Source of the DNA: Sistotremastrum niveocremeum HHB9708 | Taxonomy: Eukaryota > Basidiomycota > Agaricomycetes > Sistotremastrales > Sistotremastraceae | NCBI GenBank assembly: GCA_001630475.1 | Contig: KV419401.1 | Coordinates: 946,096 to 1,010,095 of the forward strand | Direction of reading: 5' to 3' | DNA: 64,000 nucleotides | Shown: piece after piece, positions 35,196 through 46,209 of the stretch | Position numbering within the stretch: the stretch's first letter is position 1 | Layout: each line of letters begins with the position of its first letter | Notes under the pieces: model-generated | Seen by the model: only the letters and a program-made list of their open reading frames with translations | Told to the model about the DNA's origin: nothing | Database searches by the model: none | Translations under genes and position numbers: made by a program

Positions 35196-36809
35196 ATGGA
35201 GGCTAAAACCACTCTCCTCAATTTGCCACCAGAGATCATATCGATCATTCTACAGGACATGACCTTAGCCGACTTGGTCAATCTAGCACAGGTACTGATC
35301 CAATAAATCTCTTTAATTCTCCGAGTTGACGGTTCGACCGAGACTTGCTATCAATTTTATCACAAAGGGAACACCTCCCGGGAATTTTGGACGCAGGCCA
35401 CAGACATCGATGCCATGGCATTACCTACCGGACACACTATTAAAACTGTCCCGGTCGATCGTCTTTACTCGCTGGCAGCCAGATTCGTATCCGTCTCGGT
35501 TGCACTGACAGTAGAGGGAGCGAAACCTAAGAGTGCTCTTCACTATGCCCATGGCGTAGGAGTGACGAATGTCGAGAATTTGGATGTACACACGTTGCCT
35601 GGAGATTCGTGGTATATCGAGCGAGGGATTAACCGATCATTCATCAAAAGAGCCCGGCCAGGCTGGACACATGTCTCGTGTGACCTTGGGCAAGGAATGA
35701 TCTCTTCCAAGGTCGAAACTGTGGTCCTTGGAGGAGGGGACGTTATGCTACATATGGCTTCCAAAGATCATCAAAACCTGTCGAACTGGTAACGTCTTCG
35801 TGTTCGGTAATCCATCTTTACGCTGACCTGACATCAGGATATTCCGCGCGCTCACGGTTGCTTTCCCAGATGAGCGAGAAGAGCCTGCTGGTCCAGTAAT
35901 CAAACACGAACAGCGTGTCGTCTTATCCCATCCAATCCATCAAGCTAGCTTTCAGAATCCTTTCCTCCTCATCTGTGCGGTTCGGTCGTTTGCGAATCGC
36001 GAGGAATCCTTGCGGCTTCTGAATGTCAAGACGAAATGTGGCGTTCTCTTGCGTATTGCTGGTCTTAACTCCGCAGTGAGCTGAAAATTGTTCAAAGCTG
36101 CTGCTCGGTCTTCTAATATCCGTCCTCCGCTATCCTCAAGGCACCGCTGCCAACTCTGACCGAGGCTTTTCTCAGCAAGGACGGTCGTAAAGTCGTCGTC
36201 ATTACGCGAGACGTTGATCAAGAAACCCAGAACATGGTTCAGATTGGCAACGTCGCGGACCTGCCTTTCAACCTGTCTGATCTGGATGTGGCTGAATCTC
36301 AAGATTTCGACATAAAGCCTTCCGAGGTTGAATGGACTGAACGCGAGCTGAAGATAACTCATTCCTACATCATTCCCCAGTGGTCTCAGGATATCATACC
36401 AAAGTTACCTTCAAGTCTTTCAAAGGGAGCTCTTCAACTCTATTCCTTCCGCTTTCCCCAAAGATTCTCAAGAAATCCTGTGCACTTCGGTTCGGTGTAC
36501 CTCTGCGATGACAGCCTGCTTACCTTCGCAACACACGAAGCTTTTCGTGAAACGCACATACTAGACGTGACAGACAGCCAGTTGTCCCGTTGCATGCCAA
36601 TCCGTTGGCGGAAGCCTGGTGACGTTTTGGCCATTTCCGTCCTTGACACTCGGACCAAAAAGCTTGCAAATTATCGCCTTGAGGTGCCCGAAACTATGAC
36701 TGATATAGATGAGTACGAGGTATTTGGGCTGGATCCATCTCGCGGTAGGTTGTGGATGAGGTTGAAATGGGATGGAAGCGAACGCAAATATTTTGCATTG
36801 CAGTATTGA
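35196..36809 (+). CDS. F-box-type paralog C
   Basis: Four exons: 35196-35291 (LLNLPPEIISIILQDMTLAD), 35343-35788, about 35839-36074, and about 36143-36809. Exon 2 has SREFWTQATDID, ALPTGHTIKTVPVDRLYSLA, LPGDSWYIERG, IKRARPGW and VVLGGGDVML. Exon 3 opens IFRALTVAFPDEREEPAGP. Exon 4 has VEWTERELKITHSYIIPQWS, HFGSVYLCDDSLLTFATHEA, IDEYEVFGLDPSRGRLWMRL and ends FALQY. Its C-terminal half is much closer to the partial gene at the right edge (63482-64000) than to its neighbours A and B, pointing to a duplication over distance. No stops. Confidence 0.72.
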
Positions 36810-37120
36810 ATTGATGGGTTATATTGGTGATTTATCCTTGAGCTTTGGCGTAGATTGCCGCCAACACTTTGATTGTCTCAATCGGCGACACAATCTTACT
36901 TTGACTGTATACGTTGTCTAGCTTCGTCTTTACGCCGTTATCTGCACGAAATTCTAATAAAACCGTGCGGCCAGGTCGCATGATATAAACGATAGGAAAC
37001 AAAAGACTGTACATGATGTGATACACCGGGGCTCAAGTATATAAAGGTTGGTTGCGATCAGCGAAGGAATGATGCAGGGCACGGAAGTATTACTGCCTAC
37101 AGCGTATCTTGATCCCGGTG
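36810..37120. other. Convergent intergenic stretch
   Basis: Between the 3' ends of F-box-type paralog C and MYND paralog 7. A TATATAAAGG string lies near 37038-37047 but no gene follows it. Nothing else seen. Confidence 0.35.
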
Positions 37121-39657
37121 TCAGATCGCAATCACGGGTGATATACAGACTTTTTTATGTCCCTCGTTCCAGTGACTCCGCTGACTATAAATTCGAGTAA
37201 GATATGATCAAATCAGAGATACCGCGGATTCAATGAAAGCTAGGGACGAACCATGTTTTATTGCAGTATCCGACCTTCTCGCATCTCCAACACTTTTTCA
37301 GTGCGACACTTGATCTCCCGCACCATGTGCATCGGAGTATCTGCGTAGCCTTTGGGTTCTCGTTGAGAGTTAAGAAGTCGTCTTCTCTACTTTTGTCTAG
37401 GAGAAGTCCGCTGTCTGAAGCTTGACGAGCGCGGAGTTTTCTTCCTTCGGTTGCAGCGGGTTCGACCCTCCGCACCGCCAAGATGATGGCACTCCAGCGG
37501 ATTGCTGCACCTTTTCGGTATTGCAGGTAGTCTACAACTGCGTTTCTCATTTCTTGATGATGCGAAGACTGCATGCTGGTCAAAGTCTCGAGATTTTTGC
37601 GGACTTTGGGAATCTACATGGAGTTTATAATAAATCAAAAAGCGCAAACCAGACTTGGATGGAATTCATACCGGCAACTCAAGCATGGCGGATCCGAGCT
37701 CGGGCCCCTGACTTAGCAGTACAGTAACATATAGCAAGATGGCCAGGACCTGTCCTTCTGCGGACTCGCGTCCTGCACGTGTTGTGGCGAGCATAAGCTG
37801 TTCCTGCGCTGGGGCGAAAAACAAGTTGGCAGATTCCGAGTCGCAAACCGGCCCTTCCCATCGATTGAGGCCCGACCTCATGGACAGATTGACGATCCCG
37901 CAGCCCAGGAGGTTGACAGCAAGCTCGTACCATAACTGGCCCTTCAAATAGGGTGAACAATCGGGAAGCGCGGCTGCCTCTGCCACTAAAAGTGCATATT
38001 CTGTGCCCGTTTGGGATTTGACCTTGGCGTAATAGAAATACGCCTTGTCTGGCCATTTGTGGATGCCAAACGTAGATTCTGCGGCTATCGTCATGCTAAC
38101 AAAGCGATGAAGATCGCTAATATAATCCTCAGGCTCTCTCGGCAAACCCGGATACATATGAAGGAACCTGGCAAGCCGAAGAACCTCAGCTTCATACTCT
38201 TGGTTATGAAATCTCAGTGCGAATTCTAGGTCAGTGAATAGATCATTAGCCAACTTGTCAACAGCCAGATATCTCTGCAAGTAAGGGAAAAGGTCCTTGT
38301 CTGATTGAGGTCCTTCAGTCTCGTATTTGACAAATCGCATGGCGATCTCATATGCGTGATATGGGTTCGATCCGAACAGCTCTTGGAGGGAAGGATTGTG
38401 GAATTTCTCGGACACAACCTCATCGGACGGAGTGGGTGATCGAACTGCCATGGCCATTTCGACATCCCTGTAGATACGGCCTACTTCCGGAGCTTCTTCT
38501 CTATTGACCTCCTGAGGGTTACAGAATCGAAGTTCTTGCGCAAAATCTGGGTAGTGAAGATTCAAGAGTCCCATGAATCCTCGGCATCGGATGGCGACAG
38601 AAGAACATTGCATGAAAGCAACGAAGAGGAGAACTCCTTTGTTGTCTGGCATTCTCAAGATAGCGTCAGATTGGTAATAGGCTATCCACGTGAGAATGAT
38701 GGCTATAGTATCGAGCGATTCCCAGAGTAGGACTGCAGGATTTCGCTCCTCGAGCAGATTGACCATCATACTAGCTATCCGTGGCAGTTCGAGAGTGTCG
38801 CGAACTTCAGGCGGAAGCGGTTTCTTGGTTATGAGTTTGTACGTGTTAAGCTTCGCGAGGTGATCCAATGTTAGGGCAAGGATCTTCGAGAAGGTACTGC
38901 TATCGTTAATGGACTCAGGAATCAAGCGAGCAACTCTCGCAATTCCTGCTATGGCGTGATTGTGCGAGTCGACAAGAAGTAAGGCATCCAACGAATATAG
39001 GCCAAATGAGTACACTCGCGAGTATACTCGCACGAGTACTCGCCTAGGGTTAGGCACATGAGTACTCGAGTATTGGATTTTGGGAAAAAACAGTGGAAAA
39101 TGAGTACTCATACTCGAGTACTCGCGGTTTTTACTAGTAATACTCGCGAGTACTCGAGTACGAGTACCCATTTTTTGCTGTTTTTTGGTCCGCGAGTGTT
39201 TTGCTCAGCCTCCAAAAAAACGCGAGTACTCATGCGCAAGTACTCGAGTACCGCGAGTACTCATGCGCAAGTACTCGAGTACCGCGAGTATGTATTCGTT
39301 GGATGCCTTAACAAGAACGGGGGAATATTTGAGCAAAATAGAAAGGGTGTCAATAACAACGTTGCGAAACTCAAGGCTTTGAGCGTGTAGCTCAGTATGT
39401 CGCACAATGAGACTGTAGACGTCTGTGGACTATATGTGAATCATTGAGAGCTTTACTCCGGGTGAGCTCCATACCTTGACCAGCGAGCTCACGCGCAAAA
39501 ACAGCGTCCAGCGTCAGCCTGCGAACGATTGAGAGGAAGCCCCCGAGAACATTCAGATGCGCTTCGTTCGACTTGGCGCATTCGACTAGTCGACTGATCA
39601 CTTCCGCCACTCTTCTCTCTTTGAAGATTCGTTTGAGGTCTCGGGGAGATGAAAGTG
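37121..39657 (-). pseudogene. MYND zinc-finger paralog 7, exons 2-5, interrupted by a MITE and cut from exon 1
   Basis: Exon 2 (39657-39475) reads LSSPRDLKRIFKERRVAEVI. Exon 3 (from about 39424) has the core (LTWIAYYQSDAILRMPDNKG, GFMGLLNLHYPDFAQELRFC, WPDKAYFYYAKVKSQTG) but is interrupted at 38980-39310 by a 331-base MITE. Exon 4 (about 37610-37255) has CTWCGRSSVALKKCWRC, GYCNK. Exon 5 adds CQRSHWNEGHKKVC and ends SPVIAI. No exon 1 lies where it should, just upstream of exon 2; instead a good exon 1 is found 6.5 kb away at 46213-46303, beyond a Plavaka transposon. The gene is the tandem twin of paralog 8. Apart from the MITE the core is open, so the damage looks recent. Expression of a core or finger fragment cannot be excluded. 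Confidence 0.72.
38980..39310. mobile_element. MITE 1 (hAT-like), GAGTACTCG palindrome array, in MYND exon
   Basis: 331 bases. Both ends read TAAGGCATCCAACGAATA (18 of 18 in inverted orientation). Flanks ACAAGAAG (38972-38979) and ACAAGAAC (39311-39318) match at 7 of 8 bases, as for an 8-bp target duplication, the hAT hallmark. The inside is mostly repeats of CGAGTACTCG, CGCGAGTACTC and relatives, so either strand can fold on itself. No coding capacity of its own. Confidence 0.75.
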
Positions 39658-39956
39658 CTGAATTTCCGATTCACATTGGATCAGAGCTCTTCCATACATC
39701 AGCAAAAGTCCTTGGGCTCCAAAGTCGGGGGGTGTCTTTAGAATCGTTGGTTTCCTCCAGCTTCCTCTGGCGACTTCTGAAGAACTTAGGAGAGCGTTGG
39801 AGTCAATTAGGAGATTCTGAAGGACATCAGACTCAGTCAAAGTCCGCAGGCTCAGGGTCTTTCCAAATACCATTATATCGGCGGAGTAGGCTTGAAATAG
39901 TGAAAGAGCAAATTTTTATTAGTAGAATCTCCGACATGTTATAAATGTAAATACTG

Positions 39957-42900
39957 CTACGTGCCATTGACGGTTGTGAAGTGATCAATTAGACTAAACA
40001 TACGCATCGACGAGTACGTGTTGAAGAAGAATTCCTTACTACGATCCAAGGCCGTGTCGGTTGTCCACCCCTGAATCGTCTGCTTGCCGAATCTAGGAGC
40101 AAGATGGCACGACATATGTATCGAACCCAACGGAACCACTTCGCTGACCTGCTTGCCCAATTCTAGAAGTGCTTCAGAAAAAAATAGCTGCTATTTCTGC
40201 TATTTCTTGCTATTTTTCTGCTAAATAGCTGAAAAATAGCCAAAAAATAGGCTATTTATGCTATTTAGGCTATAAAACCTGGCCTAATTTTTTCTGAAGT
40301 GGTTTGACTACCCACATCCCGGTGTTGTTATCGGCACGCATGCGGAAGCGATGAAAGAGGTCAACGTAGGCGAGAGGGATTGGTGGATAGGCGGTTTGGA
40401 ATCTCCGGGGGATCATGAATATGACGCGGACTCGACATGCGAGGTACTCTGATTGAAGATGAGTGAGTCCCGGTAGCACGATAAATGAGAACATCACGCA
40501 CTTTGAAGCCCGTCATCTGCAGGGTATCGATATAGAAGCCCACAATCATATCGAGCAGGCTTTCCCTTCGTCCATTTCGTCCTTGCAGTCTTTGGATGCG
40601 CATGGATGATGTCGGGACCGTCCGTGGCTACGTCGTAGAGGATGTCGGCAGGAAATGATGGTTGGATGCGAGTCCGGGTCCAGGTGAAAATGCTGTCGTT
40701 TGAGTCTAGCTGTGCCGCGATATGTGGTCCGATATGAGGGATGAGGTAGGACTTGAGAGCTTTGAGGAGCTCGGGAGCAGGGTGTGATGCTGCGACAACG
40801 GCGATGGCGAGTCTGGCGGTCGTAGAGCCCAGGATGTGAGTGGAATTCCCTGGGCGCGTGAGTGCTCTGTTGACTGATTCCTCAACCACCTCATCTTCTA
40901 TGATCTCCACCTGCTCTCGCCTCTGCCGACGTTTCTGCGCATAGATCGATTCAACCCAGGTTATATACGCACGCTTCCGGTGCATGGCCTCCTGTCGCTG
41001 CAGCCAAAGAGACATCTGCTTGGTGGGATTCACGCGATTAGATGCGCGGTAGGCCATTTTTGCAAAGTCGATATGAAGTCGTTCAGGAGACTCCGTGTTG
41101 TAACCGTCGCACGTTCCCTTGGCTTTGATCATGTCGAGGTAATGTGACATGGCGTGGAGTTTAGGGATTTCGAAGCTGAGGCATTTCCCATCATCCATAA
41201 AGACCTGCTTGAGCTTATGGTACTCAGATAGAGTGGCTTCCATGCGGCCGAGAGATTCGGTGGTGTGGATGGGGAACCTCGCATAGTGGATGAAGTCGAG
41301 GAGAGATTGGCAGGCCTGAACTGCTTTCGGTGGGAGGATGTCGGCGATGACAGAAAGGAAGGTCTTCTCCATATTCTTATATTCGCCACCGTTCCACTGC
41401 TTCACTTTACTGATGCCTTGTGCGAAATGGCGCAGGCCGGTGAAAGGTGTCATGGCCTTGAACCTTTGATCGATTTCGGACTCCTTCACGTACTCAAGGC
41501 ACCACTTGACAAGATGATCTTTGAAGTTTCCTTTATGAAGTTGGTGAAGGATGTCGGGAGTGAAGCACTGGAATATATTATGGTGAGGAAGATTGACCCA
41601 GAACGGCCAGATCTTTTTGAATCCCAGTTGCTCAGGGTTCGCGTGCTCTCCGTGCTCCCACCACCGAAACAGCAGATTCGACGCGGCATGTTGCTCACGA
41701 AGCTCGGCCTGCTCTGGTTCTCCTCGGTCTTCAGGTTCCACAAAACATATTGGGCAGTGAGTGTTCTTGATTCCAGCAATGAGACATTGCTCAGGAAAAT
41801 CTGCGACGTAGGAGGCCAGGATCGGATGGACGCGTCGAATGTGACCATCTGAGCAGAGGATGTCGACTCCGTCGCGTCCTGACTCGATGAGAGGGTCGAG
41901 TAGCTTTCCCATGCACTTATGGAACAGCCTCCACCCTTCGAGGGATCGCTTTTCGGGGGTTGCGAAGCACGACAGTTTTGGCACAGGTAGATATCCGATC
42001 AACACTGTAGCGTGTTTTGATGGCTGACGTCTGATGTGTTTAGCGATGTTGCCAATTGTGAGATACACGGGCCATGCTGACTTGTTCCCGGAGAAATGGG
42101 TGAGCTGTGTCTTGTCGGAGGCGAGGATGACTGGAGCAACGGTGTGATGGAGAGGTATCTTTGACTGGGGAGACGTCAATGTCATGCATTTCAGTCGTGT
42201 CTCTGCATACTGACCTGCATCTCCCACCAAGCATCTCCCGTCCACATCTCGTGATACACACGATTCGATCGACCTGGCCCTCGAAACCGACGTTCGGGCT
42301 TGAATTTCATGTGACGCCGGAAAGCTGGATTGCCCATCAAATCACGAATGCACTCGACAGGATCTCTCTTCCACAGTTCAACCTCCTCCGACCCTTGGAC
42401 AACCTCACCATCTTCATCCATCTCATCTCCCATCACAGTCCAGCTTTCACATTGCCATTGAGGATAGTGTTCCAAGGTCCAGTTGCCGTGACCGGTGGCA
42501 ACCGGCAGTCGCGACCGGACCGTGACCGGACCGCAGTTGCCAGTTGCCTAGGTTCTTGGAAAATCAGGCAACCGGCAACTGCAGTCATGACCGGTCGTGA
42601 CCGTGGTCGCAACCGAGGACCCTTAAGGGTCCCCAACCAGGGTACCTGGAGGGTATTTTGGGTCTCAAATGGGTGTTTATGGTGACATATCTGGTATATA
42701 TTGGTCTCTATATGCCTGTACCACATCATATGAGGTGTATATACAGCATATATAATATAATAATGATTAAAATATTGATAAAAGACCAGTTGTGACTGGA
42801 AAAAGTGGCCATGACTGGTTGCGCAACTGGTCGCAGCCGTGACCGGTCGCCGGACCGCAACCGCAGTCGCAGTTGCCAGTCACGCCAAATTTTGGACAGC

Positions 42901-43728
42901 AACCGGACCGGCAGTTGCCAGTCGCACCCTCCGAGGGTCAAAAGTCCAGTCGTGACTGGACCTTGGAACCCTAATTGAGGACCTGTGGGGAGCCCGTCGA
43001 TCTTCTTAAGGAATGCCGCGTTGTTGGGCCATGGCATAGCGCCCGTTTCGACCATCTGTGCGCATGTAAATGCATGAGCATCACGATCGAAAGGTTCGTC
43101 ATCTTACCTTATCCAGTTTCATCATCTCATCCCTTGCTTTCTGTGACAATCCAGACTTCATCATCCATTCGGCTAGTTCCCAATCGGCCTTCGAACGGAA
43201 TGGCGCATATCTGGACGTGTGCGAAACCTTGTCTGCACGGCGTTGAGCGTCGTATGGCAGAGGCGCCCTGCCCATGGATGTGCCCGCGGCGTCGGGATAA
43301 TCTTCAACATCGTCTTCCACAGATGCAGCATGAGGAGGATGAGAATCCCAATGGTCAGGAGGTGGTAGGAGTTCAGGGTTTGGTATGTGTCCTTGAGGAT
43401 CCGCATTATCGTCGTGGGCATTGAATGCAGACGCTGGTGACGAATGAGGCAGTGCTGAACCGAACGGTGAGTAAGCAAGTGACTCGGACCCTAGTAGACG
43501 CTGACCATCTTCTTCGTACTCCATAGTGTTTGGGTCGATGTCCTCTGGTCCGCTCTCATCCATCCAATGCTCCTGATCGGGGTCATCGACTGAGATAATT
43601 TTCAGGTTCTTGATCCTCTCAATAAGTGCACTTTGTGACGCTTCATAACATGCATAGCTCGTTCTAATGTGTTGTTTCAGACCTTTGGAGGTGGCGCAAG
43701 ATTTGAAGCAATATGCGCAGCTGGGCAT
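39957..43728 (-). CDS. Plavaka transposase (interrupted by two MITEs)
   Basis: Starts at ATG 43728 with a C2H2-like finger, CAYCFKSCATSKGLKQHIRT, then an acidic linker and FRSKADWELAEWMMKSGLSQ, the usual Plavaka N-terminal signature. An exon near 43045-42982 reads FLKKIDGLPTGPQ; MITE 3 sits right after it. Beyond the MITE follow WKRDPVECIRDLMGNPAF and YHEMWTGDAWWEMQ. The main exon (to about 40500) has the RNase H-fold core: APVILASDKTQLTHFSGNKS, VYLTIGNI, RRVHPILASYVADFPEQC, CPICFVEPEDRGEP, DILHQLHKGNFKDHLVKW and YNTESPERLHIDFAKMAYRA. The C-terminal exon (CRVRVIFMIPRRFQTAYPP, then WVVKPL) is cut by MITE 2, after which the sequence continues to the stop at 39957. Reading is otherwise open. Not functional as it stands unless the MITEs are removed by splicing or excision. 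Confidence 0.8.
40175..40296. mobile_element. MITE 2 (hAT-like), AAATAGC array, in Plavaka transposase
   Basis: 122 bases. Ends CAGAAAAAAATAG and, inverted, CAGAAAAAATTAG. Flanks AAGTGCTT (40167-40174) and AAGTGGTT (40297-40304) match at 7 of 8. The interior alternates GCTATTT and AAATAGC, so it is again an array of a short motif and its complement. Ends starting CAG with 8-bp duplications fit hAT elements. Confidence 0.65.
42465..42973. mobile_element. MITE 3 (hAT-like), CCGGTCGC/TGCCAGTTG array, in Plavaka transposase
   Basis: 509 bases. Left end TAGTGTTCCAAGGTCCAGT and inverted right end TAGGGTTCCAAGGTCCAGT differ at one of 19 bases. The flanking ATTGAGGA (42457-42464 and 42974-42981) is a perfect 8-bp target duplication. 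TAGGGTT ends are classic for hAT elements. Both arms are rich in ACCGGTCGC, GACCGG and CAGTTGCCAGT with their complements; the centre (about 42640-42790) is AT-rich. It interrupts the transposase reading between GLPTGPQ and WQCESW. Confidence 0.82.
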
Positions 43729-43882
43729 TTTACTGGAGCGAACGGAATGTGTCTGTCAGAAATTACAAGTCATTCCAAGGTCCGACAGCAAGTCACGGGA
43801 CTCATGTTCAACTGTACAGCAGCAAAATTTCAACCCCCGCTCACTCACTCCTTCACCTCACTTGCCGCATTTCCCTCATTCA

Positions 43883-45888
43883 ATGCCTCAATTACCTGAC
43901 AGTGAAGACGACGACGATTATCACCATCGCCGGGGTCATCATGAGCACAACGACCTCGATGACATATTTAATTCGTCACCAGAAAAGCCGCAAGAGGAAC
44001 CTGAGCAAGAGGAACCTGAGGTGTCCACTGGTCGCTTGAAAAAGCGTACCGACAAAACCCAGCAGCATGGTCAGGTCCCATCTTACTCCTCCTTCAAAAG
44101 CTTACCACTGGTATGAACAGACAAAGAAGTTGCAGTCGCTCAGAAGCGGGCCAAGGCAAAGAAGACGAAGCAACCCAAGACCACCACCGCCAAGGCCATC
44201 CAACAAGCACGCGATCTCCTGGCCTCCGTGGAAGAGGATACCACGAGCTCCTCCCCTGAAGAATCTCGCACAAGTCACACTCACAAAAACAAGGCCAAGA
44301 CCTTTACCACACCCTCATCGGTCGTGCAAGAGGTACTCCCAGAACCATATCTTGGGCTAAGGTCTAAACTTATCTGTAGGACAATGCCAACACAATAGAC
44401 CTCACTAAGACACCACCGAAAAAAACAGCCAAGGAGAAACGGTCCGCCGCCTCAGCGGCCTACAACGACACACTTCGCAAACGTGTCGGTTCGTCGTCAG
44501 CTCACTGCAATTCATTAAATGAACTCAAATCTTCAAAGGAAACTCAACTGCATTGATGTCGCCTCAACGGAAGGAACGTCACAAGACCCCGTCTCCTTCC
44601 AAGCGTACGTGTTCACATGTCCCCAGATGCGATGCTCACAAGTCACAATCATGCAGGTCCCCAAAAGTTAATTTATCGTCACCCTGATAACGTTCACAGA
44701 AACAAATCACCATTTCAAAAAATCCGCGACCGTGTTCGCCGCCGTAGCAGCTCCCAAGCCCCCTCCTCTCCAAGTCCGATTAAACGACATCGCAATGCTG
44801 ACCCCGACGACTCGGAGGGTGCTCATACCCCGGATCCCGAGAGCCCTCAATCCAAGAAGCACAAAGGAGCCAACACAGCCCGTGATACACCCCGACTCTG
44901 TGAGTACAAGGGCGACACTCGAATTTGTCTCGGTAGAGCCCGCGTACACTTCACCGCCATCATGGGAGAACAAGGGGCCTTCTTTGACGATCCCGAAGAT
45001 GCGTCTTTTGTTGCCACTGAGTGTTTTGATGAGGCTCTCCACTTCTTCAACAAAACTATCCTATTGGACGATCGGATGATACAAGTGGTATGTTTTGGTC
45101 TTTCTCTCATGCAGCTACTGATATTGCTTCTAGATCACATCGAAGGAATCGAACCTCCGTAATGTCGCCAAAACCATCTGCAAAGGCGGCTTTGCCAGCA
45201 CCTTTGGCCTCGGCAGCGCGCCAAAAGATGTGGAGAAAAATAAGGAGATCATGGCAAAGCTGGAAGTGAAGCACGGCTATCTGTGGGAGGTACGTGAGAT
45301 TGTAATTCTTTGATTTGATAGCTCACACCGAATATCAGGAGGCTCCAACGCCTGGCGTTCCTGGCTCCGGAAAAAATCTCTATCGTAACCCTCTTATCTC
45401 AACCATCATCTCAAAGGTCTTCTTCTCCGGTCAGAAGCGCAATGTGATAGCTGCAGTGTTCCCGATGATGTTCCATCCCGTCCCCATCCCAGCCATTGCA
45501 TTGGCTTGCACTGTCGTAAGTCTCCTTTTGATCTTTGATATAACCACACTAACGGCTTTCCAGATGGAGAATTGTATGGACGAATGGGGCGACGGAGGGA
45601 CATGCACAGACTTACACTTCAAGGGTGATCAATACAAAAGCAAGTACTTCAAGCACATCAAGCGTCTTCAAGACTTTTCCGCGTCAAGTCCTGTTCGACG
45701 ACAGCGCCTGAAGGATATCCAGATGGAACTTTACGAAGCCGGACGGTATGTGCCTCATCTCCTTGACTGCTCTTGCACGCTTCCCTCATCATTACCGTAG
45801 TGCATCTGCGAAATTGCTGAACATTGATATCGTCATTGATGATCCATTTGAGGAAGCGGACTACGCTGTGGATGATCCAGTTCCGTAG
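43883..45888 (+). CDS. DUF6532-like accessory gene of the Plavaka element
   Basis: Several exons. The N-terminal half is acidic then Lys/Pro/Ser-rich and disordered (MPQLPDSEDDDDYHHRR, TPPKKTAKEKRSA, SQAPSSPSPIKRHRNAD). The C-terminal half is folded: FFDDPEDASFVATECFDEAL, NLRNVAKTICKGG, then YRNPLISTIISKVFFSG, VFPMMFHPVPIPAIALACTV, MENCMDEWGDGG and YKSKYFKHIKRLQDF, ending EEADYAVDDPVP. This matches my memory of DUF6532, a domain frequent in Agaricomycete genomes. It is divergent from the transposase with about 150 bases between start codons, so the two probably share a promoter region. Intron borders between 44330 and 44720 are uncertain. A role in transposition is inferred only from the arrangement. 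Confidence 0.6.
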
Positions 45889-46209
45889 CAGGTTGCATGC
45901 TCCGAGTCGGTTGTGAAAAGAGCTCTGTTCAATGTACGGAGAAAATGTAGCATTTATTAGATTAAATATATCTCATTATTGCTAAATATTCCGACCAAAG
46001 TGAATTGCTATCAAATCACCGCTCCATTCTATGTTGGTTTGAAGCTCTTCAAAAGACGTTCAAAGGCTACTATATGTCTTTGAACGTCTTGGGCGGAGTT
46101 TGGAAAGGGGGGTCTGTCTCCGGTCCTCCACGCCTCTCAATCGTTCCAAAGGACTCTGGACGTCTCTGGCGACATCAACCAATTTCCTGATGTACGATTA
46201 ATTAGAGCG

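Larger units (their letters stand above)
39702..46171. mobile_element. Plavaka-type (CACTA-clade) DNA transposon in intron 1 of MYND paralog 7
   Basis: About 6.5 kb carrying a Plavaka transposase (minus) and a divergent DUF6532 gene (plus). On both sides lie parts of one MYND gene: exon 1 plus the first ~35 bases of its intron on the right, and the intron end plus exon 2 on the left. A direct repeat ACATCA (39696-39701 and 46172-46177) brackets the element and may be the target duplication, but the termini are not clear inverted repeats to my eye, so each border could be off by tens of bases. The right end has imperfect subterminal repeats around GACGTTCAAAGG/TTTGAACGTC. Two MITEs have since inserted into the transposase gene, so this copy is probably not active. 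Confidence 0.7.

Noticed and set aside
36832-37026. 64-codon minus-strand frame
   Set aside because: No relatives recognised, no splice context, and it sits between two 3' ends.
38980-39310. GAGTACTCG repeats as a CRISPR-like or satellite array
   Set aside because: Terminal inverted repeats and flanking duplications show a MITE; units are irregular and there are no spacers.
39702-46171. LTR or virus-like origin of the 6.5-kb insertion
   Set aside because: No reverse transcriptase, integrase or long terminal repeats; the large gene is a Plavaka DNA transposase.
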